Below, piece by piece: positions 6,044-9,516 of a stretch of 9,516 bases of DNA; within the stretch, counting starts at the first letter, position 1; the number at the start of each line of letters is the position of its first letter. The stretch is from Puniceicoccales bacterium (GTDB taxonomy: Bacteria > Verrucomicrobiota > Verrucomicrobiia > Opitutales > JAIRLM01). The stretch spans positions 1-9,516 of the forward strand of contig JAIRMB010000045.1 of NCBI GenBank assembly GCA_031258995.1. The letters run 5' to 3'. Below the pieces are notes generated by a model that was given only the letters and a program-made list of their open reading frames with translations, was not told the DNA's origin and did no database searches. A program made the position numbers and the translations under genes.

Positions 6044-6757
6044 TTAGGCGGTTACGGTAACAGAAATGGCCGGCAAACCTCTTTTTAGGTCGGCCAACCG
6101 CTCACCTAGAACGGCCACATCGTTTCCGGTTGGCACACTAATGTTTTTGAGATTAGGCAGCTTCTTAAGGCTTTCCAGGTTTGGCACTTGCAGCACCATT
6201 CCGTCCGTACCGAAGAAGTAATGGTCATTGCCAATTCTACCGGTATAGGCGAGCGACTCAATGGCATTCTTTTGCTGTGAGGATAGCTTTCCAATGCGCT
6301 GCGGAACAGCTACACCGTCCGCTTCCGAAGAGATTTTTTTAGTCGTGTGGTGACGATGTTTATGGACCTTCCGATCGACCTCCTTCTTTGGTGTCGGTAA
6401 TTTTATTTCTGCCGACTTTGCAGGTTCTTTCGTTTCCGCCAACTTTACGGGCTCTTTCGCTTCCGCGCTGACGGCCGCTTCCGGCTCTTCGCTTTTCTCT
6501 TTACCACCGGCAAGTGATCCAGCAACTACTCCTGAGGATGTTGCAACTAGCGCCAGCACAGCGATGACAGGGATCGCCACCGAAAAGGCTAGGATGCCCA
6601 CGGATAGCAATACCCCAACTACAACGGCTATTGCAGTGCATACGGCTGCGGCAACTACTAGGACGACCGGCAAAGAAGTGACTTCATTTGACTTCTCCGG
6701 TTGACCATCATTTACTGTTCGCATTACGGCATTTATGTTAGAATCTATAATGTTCAT
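6044..6757 (-). CDS. Membrane protein with bilobed hydrophobic domain, Inc-like architecture
   Basis: The product has 237 residues. A short polar N-terminus (1-27) is followed by a continuous hydrophobic region at about 28-84 with two lobes (LPVVLVVAAAVCTAIAVVVG, then about 52-82) separated by only a small turn, so both ends should face the same side. Next comes a charged Lys/Glu/Pro/Ala linker (85-125) with nine-residue repeats AEAKEPVKL and AETKEPAKS plus a partial third copy, a His-rich basic patch VHKHRHHTTKK (131-141), and a compact C-terminal domain (150-237). Chlamydial inclusion-membrane (Inc) proteins have this kind of bilobed hydrophobic segment near the N-terminus; that is a resemblance in layout, not shown homology. 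No ribosome binding site is visible before the ATG, and a promoter lies only about ten bases upstream. It has its own terminator at 5998-6031. A plain inner-membrane protein is the main alternative. Confidence 0.78.
   Translation of the reverse strand: MNIIDSNINAVMRTVNDGQPEKSNEVTSLPVVLVVAAAVCTAIAVVVGVLLSVGILAFSVAIPVIAVLALVATSSGVVAGSLAGGKEKSEEPEAAVSAEAKEPVKLAETKEPAKSAEIKLPTPKKEVDRKVHKHRHHTTKKISSEADGVAVPQRIGKLSSQQKNAIESLAYTGRIGNDHYFFGTDGMVLQVPNLESLKKLPNLKNISVPTGNDVAVLGERLADLKRGLPAISVTVTA
6395..6466 (-). repeat. 27-base tandem repeat coding for AExKEPxKx units
   Basis: Two full 27-base copies (6440-6466 and 6413-6439) and a partial third (6395-6412) code for AEAKEPVKL, AETKEPAKS and AEIKLP within the Inc-like gene. 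The copies differ at several bases, so the duplication is not recent. The region is likely a flexible, charged linker between the membrane segment and the C-terminal domain. Confidence 0.75.
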
Positions 6758-7240
6758 AGCGAGGGGCCTAATAGGAATTTGGCCGCAACTGTCAACATTT
6801 CATTTATAAATTGTTTATGCACCAATTGGGTATTTTGTGTCGTTATCCGCACGCAGAGCCGCACGAAGAGGATTGAAAAAAAAATTAAATATCTAAAAAC
6901 CTGCGCAGAGGAGGTTCCGGAAGACTTTTGAAAACCGTTTTGGGTGATAAGAGTCACTGCTATGCTATTTTAGCAAACAGATCCAGCCGTCGCGGCATCC
7001 AACTTGGTCACCCCTCGAAGAGGAACGTGACATCTGACTCTCCAGGAGGGCGGAAGCTGCTACGAAACCGATCGCTCGTAGGTGCTGGTAATCGGAAGTT
7101 GCCATCAACTTGAGTTGGGAAATCTGCGGGCGAATTTTGCGATTCGCGTTAAAAATAACGACTAAGGCGCCGAAAATATGTCCATCCGACGATTCTGCGC
7201 GTACGCCAGAATGTGTTGGACAGGCAGGGGACAAGAGATA
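6758..7240. other. 483-base gap without a convincing gene
   Basis: The left part (6780-6900) is AT-rich and holds the promoter of the Inc-like gene. The right part has two adjacent small perfect hairpins: GCGAAT/ATTCGC (7130-7147) and CGTTA/TAACG (7147-7160). A minus-strand ORF of 89 codons (7234 down to 6965) starts with TTG just after the M3 peptidase stop but has no ribosome binding site and no recognisable similarity. Plus-strand ORFs here also use poor starts. A decayed gene or an untranslated leader or small RNA is possible. No T-run terminator is seen for the peptidase gene. Confidence 0.4.
6768..6795 (-). promoter_or_regulatory. Predicted promoter of the Inc-like gene, nearly abutting its start codon
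   Basis: On the minus strand a consensus TTGACA (plus-strand 6790-6795) is followed by a 16-base spacer and TATTAG (6768-6773; four of six consensus bases). Only ten bases separate the -10 box from the ATG at 6757, so a start site seven or so bases downstream would give a leader of roughly five bases. This agrees with the lack of a ribosome binding site. Confidence 0.55.
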
Positions 7241-9325
7241 TCAGCCCCCGTCGACGGTGAGTAGCCCATCTCGACGAAGCAGGGCATTTGGATCGGCGTC
7301 GCGGCCACGGAAATTTCGATAGAGTTGCTTCGCCGGCTCGCTTCCGCCCCGTTCTAAAATTTCCTTGCGAAACTTTTTTGCCACCTCACCGCCGAAGAGA
7401 CCGTCATCCAAAAAGCACTCAAATGCGTCCGCATCAAGGACTTCAGCCCATTTATAGGAATAGTAGGCAGCCCCATAGCCGACCGGATCGCTGAAAAGGT
7501 GAAGAAAATGACGGACAATGGGACGCGGCTTTGTAGGGTAGTCGGGGATGTAATCGGCAATGGACCGATCGATAAAGTGATCAAGATCCGTGCCGTCATA
7601 GGAAATATGCAAATCTAAGTCCATTTTTTGCAGAGAAAGCTGCCGCATGGTGCCCATGGCGATTAGGTAATTGCGCGTAGCCCGTAGGCGGCGAAATAGT
7701 TCTTCGGGAAGAGCGCGGTCCCCGTCATCTCGATTCCGTGCAAAGGTGCGAAGGCACTCATATTCCCAGGTCCAATTTTCCATGAGCTGCGAAGGCAATT
7801 CAACAAAATCCCAGGCCACATTGGTCCCATTTAGGGAAGCATAGTCCACACGGCCCAGCAAATTATGGAGTAGGTGGCCGAATTCGTGAAAAACTGTCTC
7901 CATTTCCCGATGCGTAAGACGAGAGGGCCGGGAATCGGTGGGAGGCGTTAAATTCGCAGAGATGGTACCGAGCGGCCGCACCCAAAGCCCATCCACGCCC
8001 CGATGGCCCGAAATTAGCTCGTTTTCCCAGGCGCCTGGCCGCTTTCCTTCTCGGGGAAATAGATCCGCGTAAAAGCCGCCCACTGGCGTGCCATCGTTTT
8101 CCTGCACATCGAAGTAGCGCACATCCCGATGCCAGACGGACACGGCGCTTTCCCTATCCGTAGGCGGACCCGCACGGGTGGGCCGCTCCACAACGCGCAG
8201 GCCATAGAGTTGCCCTACCAGGTTAAAAAGGCCTCTAAGTACATCTTCCAATCGCAGATATGGTCGCAGCTCCTCGTCATCGAAGTTGTACAACGCACGG
8301 CATTGGTTTTCGGCGTAGTAGGAGACGTCCCAGGGCTCCAAAGGACCGCCCCCCGCCTCTTCCTTCTTAAAGGTTTGAAGTTGTGCAAATTCTCTAAGAA
8401 ATGGATCTCGAATTCGACCGTGCATGTCCTCCGTGAATTGCAGCGCGCGGGTACCGGAGCCGGCCATGCGGCGCGACAGGACGTAGTCGGCAAAATTCGC
8501 AAAACCCAGGAGTTTTGCCTCTTTCTTTCGCAATGCGAGAATTTCTTCGACGAGCGGGCTCGTATCGTTTTTACCACCGCTGCAAAGGGAATCTCTTGCG
8601 CGCCAAAGAGTTTTGCGAAGGGATTCGGACCGCAGGTAGCGCAGGGCCGGGCCATAGACGGGCTCCTGTAGGGTGAGCCGATAGGCATCCGGTCGACCCT
8701 TTCGCACCGCATCGGCCCGCAAAATCGGCAGAATGGATTCGGGAAACCCTTCCAACTCGGCCTCATTTTCCACATAGAGTTCCCAGCCGTCCATGGCATC
8801 CTGCAGGTGTTCCATGTAGATTTGAGTCTTCTGTGCTAATTGCTTACGAATTTTTAGAAGTCTCGCCTTTTCCTTCGGCGCCAATTCCGCTCCGCCGTCC
8901 TGAAAATCTCGTACCGTCTCCTCCAGGAGCCTCTTGGGGACTCCGACCAGGGACTTTGCCTCTTGGGAATCTCGCACCGCCCGAATTCGCTCCCACAGAT
9001 CCTCGTCTAGCGTAATGGAACTGTAAAATTCCGTGACAGGCCCAACCATCTCCCCATGAAGGGAACGAATCTCCCCTCCCCCACGGTGAGCAACCAGATG
9101 CTCCAAGCGACGCCAAACGCTATCGAGCGGCTCCGAGGCACGCTCCAACGCTTCGATACAATTCGCAAAAGACACGGCGGAAGCGGAAATGGTCGCAATG
9201 GCCGCTACATTGCTTCGCGCCCGTGCCAGGCCGGATAGTAGATCCGCCTTCAAGGTATCGGCCGTTAGTGCGCTCCACTCAATAAGTCCGGCCGCGGCAA
9301 GGGTAGATAGGGGGGCTATGGCCAT
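7241..9325 (-). CDS. M3-family zinc oligopeptidase (thimet oligopeptidase / oligopeptidase A type)
   Basis: The protein has 694 residues, close to the 680 or so of E. coli oligopeptidase A (PrlC) and Dcp. It has no signal peptide, so it should act in the cytoplasm, cutting short peptides including those left by other proteases and possibly cleaved signal peptides. The zinc site is complete: HEFGH at residues 480-484 (His480 and His484 ligands, Glu481 catalytic) and Glu509 as third ligand, 25 residues after the second His as in thimet oligopeptidase, within WDFVELPSQLMENW. The substrate-binding segment GYGAAYYSYKWAEVLDADAF (616-635) and the C-terminal FRGRDADPNALLRRDG are typical of the M3A group. 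The ATG at 9323-9325 is the only ATG, GTG or TTG in frame after the preceding stop, though no ribosome binding site is obvious before it. The gene may be co-transcribed with the upstream partial gene, 93 bases away. Very sure of family; PrlC-like versus Dcp-like is not settled. Confidence 0.96.
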   Translation of the reverse strand: MAIAPLSTLAAAGLIEWSALTADTLKADLLSGLARARSNVAAIATISASAVSFANCIEALERASEPLDSVWRRLEHLVAHRGGGEIRSLHGEMVGPVTEFYSSITLDEDLWERIRAVRDSQEAKSLVGVPKRLLEETVRDFQDGGAELAPKEKARLLKIRKQLAQKTQIYMEHLQDAMDGWELYVENEAELEGFPESILPILRADAVRKGRPDAYRLTLQEPVYGPALRYLRSESLRKTLWRARDSLCSGGKNDTSPLVEEILALRKKEAKLLGFANFADYVLSRRMAGSGTRALQFTEDMHGRIRDPFLREFAQLQTFKKEEAGGGPLEPWDVSYYAENQCRALYNFDDEELRPYLRLEDVLRGLFNLVGQLYGLRVVERPTRAGPPTDRESAVSVWHRDVRYFDVQENDGTPVGGFYADLFPREGKRPGAWENELISGHRGVDGLWVRPLGTISANLTPPTDSRPSRLTHREMETVFHEFGHLLHNLLGRVDYASLNGTNVAWDFVELPSQLMENWTWEYECLRTFARNRDDGDRALPEELFRRLRATRNYLIAMGTMRQLSLQKMDLDLHISYDGTDLDHFIDRSIADYIPDYPTKPRPIVRHFLHLFSDPVGYGAAYYSYKWAEVLDADAFECFLDDGLFGGEVAKKFRKEILERGGSEPAKQLYRNFRGRDADPNALLRRDGLLTVDGG

Positions 9326-9418
9326 GGGCTTCGCATTTAGAAAGTGCAGCCACCTGCCACAAGAAAAAATGGACCCGGGCAGGCCATTTCGCTCAACCGG
9401 ACCATCTGCTTCGCGATC

Positions 9419-9516
9419 TTAGTCGAGTAAGCGCTTTTGGGGAAGCTGCAGGCTACCGATGCGGGCCATGAGGAGATTGGAAATGTTTTGGTGCCGTTCC
9501 TTACCGTTGGAGCCCG
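9419..9516 (-). CDS. C-terminal end of an unidentified gene (runs off right edge)
   Basis: A minus-strand reading frame enters from the right edge and ends with TAA at 9419-9421. The last 31 residues include RHQNISNLLMARIGSLQLP and end QKRLLD. Of the three minus-strand frames here, one has early stops and the other is open but rich in Ser, Pro and Thr; this one has the most protein-like composition. The frame happens to be the same as that of the M3 peptidase, which starts 93 bases downstream. I do not recognise the family. Same orientation and spacing would allow an operon with the peptidase gene. Confidence 0.5.
   Translation of the reverse strand, partial: GSNGKERHQNISNLLMARIGSLQLPQKRLLD

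Noticed and set aside
6754..6957. 67-codon minus-strand ORF with a hydrophobic patch, overlapping the Inc-like start as ATGA
   Set aside because: It begins with GTG without a ribosome binding site, lies in AT-rich DNA and contains the promoter of the next gene. Kept only as an alternative explanation for the missing ribosome binding site.
6965..7234. 89-codon minus-strand ORF just after the peptidase gene
   Set aside because: TTG start without a ribosome binding site and no recognisable similarity; its length alone is not convincing at this base composition.
8129..8799. Long ORFs on both strands inside the M3 peptidase region
   Set aside because: They are shadows of the peptidase gene, whose frame is complete and has an intact zinc site.
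9337..9405. 22-codon ORF before the peptidase start
   Set aside because: Too short and without a ribosome binding site; it is out of frame with both neighbours and looks accidental.
1..9516. Possible strong avoidance or excess of CTAG
   Set aside because: A count by eye gives roughly twenty sites against an expectation in the high thirties, a mild shortfall that says little about the organism.

Overview
The window looks like chromosomal DNA from a bacterium of the PVC superphylum, most likely a Verrucomicrobiota (Opitutae/Puniceicoccales-type) lineage. This is inferred from the style of the YebC protein, the cysteine-rich outer-membrane protein and an inclusion-membrane-like protein; there is no rRNA or marker tree to prove it. 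Base composition is close to 50% GC. No phage genes, transposases or CRISPR repeats were found.

Layout from left to right: (1) 1-519, minus strand, the 5' part of yebC, a conserved translation/transcription factor, running off the left edge. (2) 520-712, a divergent intergenic region with a 14-bp perfect palindrome, an A-tract and a good sigma-70-type promoter. (3) 713-3907, plus strand, a 1064-residue protein I do not recognise, with helical repeats of about 40 residues in its second half and a hydrophobic segment near the C-terminus. (4) 3908-4314, a gap with small hairpins, a T-rich tract and one doubtful small ORF. (5) 4315-4542 and 4699-5610, plus strand, a small secreted acidic protein followed by a 303-residue predicted outer-membrane beta-barrel with eight cysteines after its signal peptide. 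(6) 5802-5874, minus strand, tRNA-Gly(GCC). (7) 6044-6757, minus strand, a 237-residue protein with a bilobed hydrophobic domain reminiscent of chlamydial Inc proteins, with its own promoter very close to the start codon and a terminator at 5998-6031. (8) 6758-7240, a gap without a convincing gene. (9) 7241-9325, minus strand, a complete M3-family oligopeptidase. (10) 9419-9516, minus strand, the C-terminal tail of an unidentified gene.

The well-understood genes (yebC, tRNA-Gly, M3 peptidase) are housekeeping. The lineage-specific material is the 1064-residue orphan, the secreted protein plus beta-barrel pair, and the Inc-like membrane protein. Together these suggest a host-associated or envelope-specialised lifestyle, but that is inference. 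No operon ties the three together: two are on the plus strand separated by a gap, and the third is on the opposite strand with its own promoter. I do not see a clearly new multi-gene system; the most unusual items are the orphan and the Inc-like protein.
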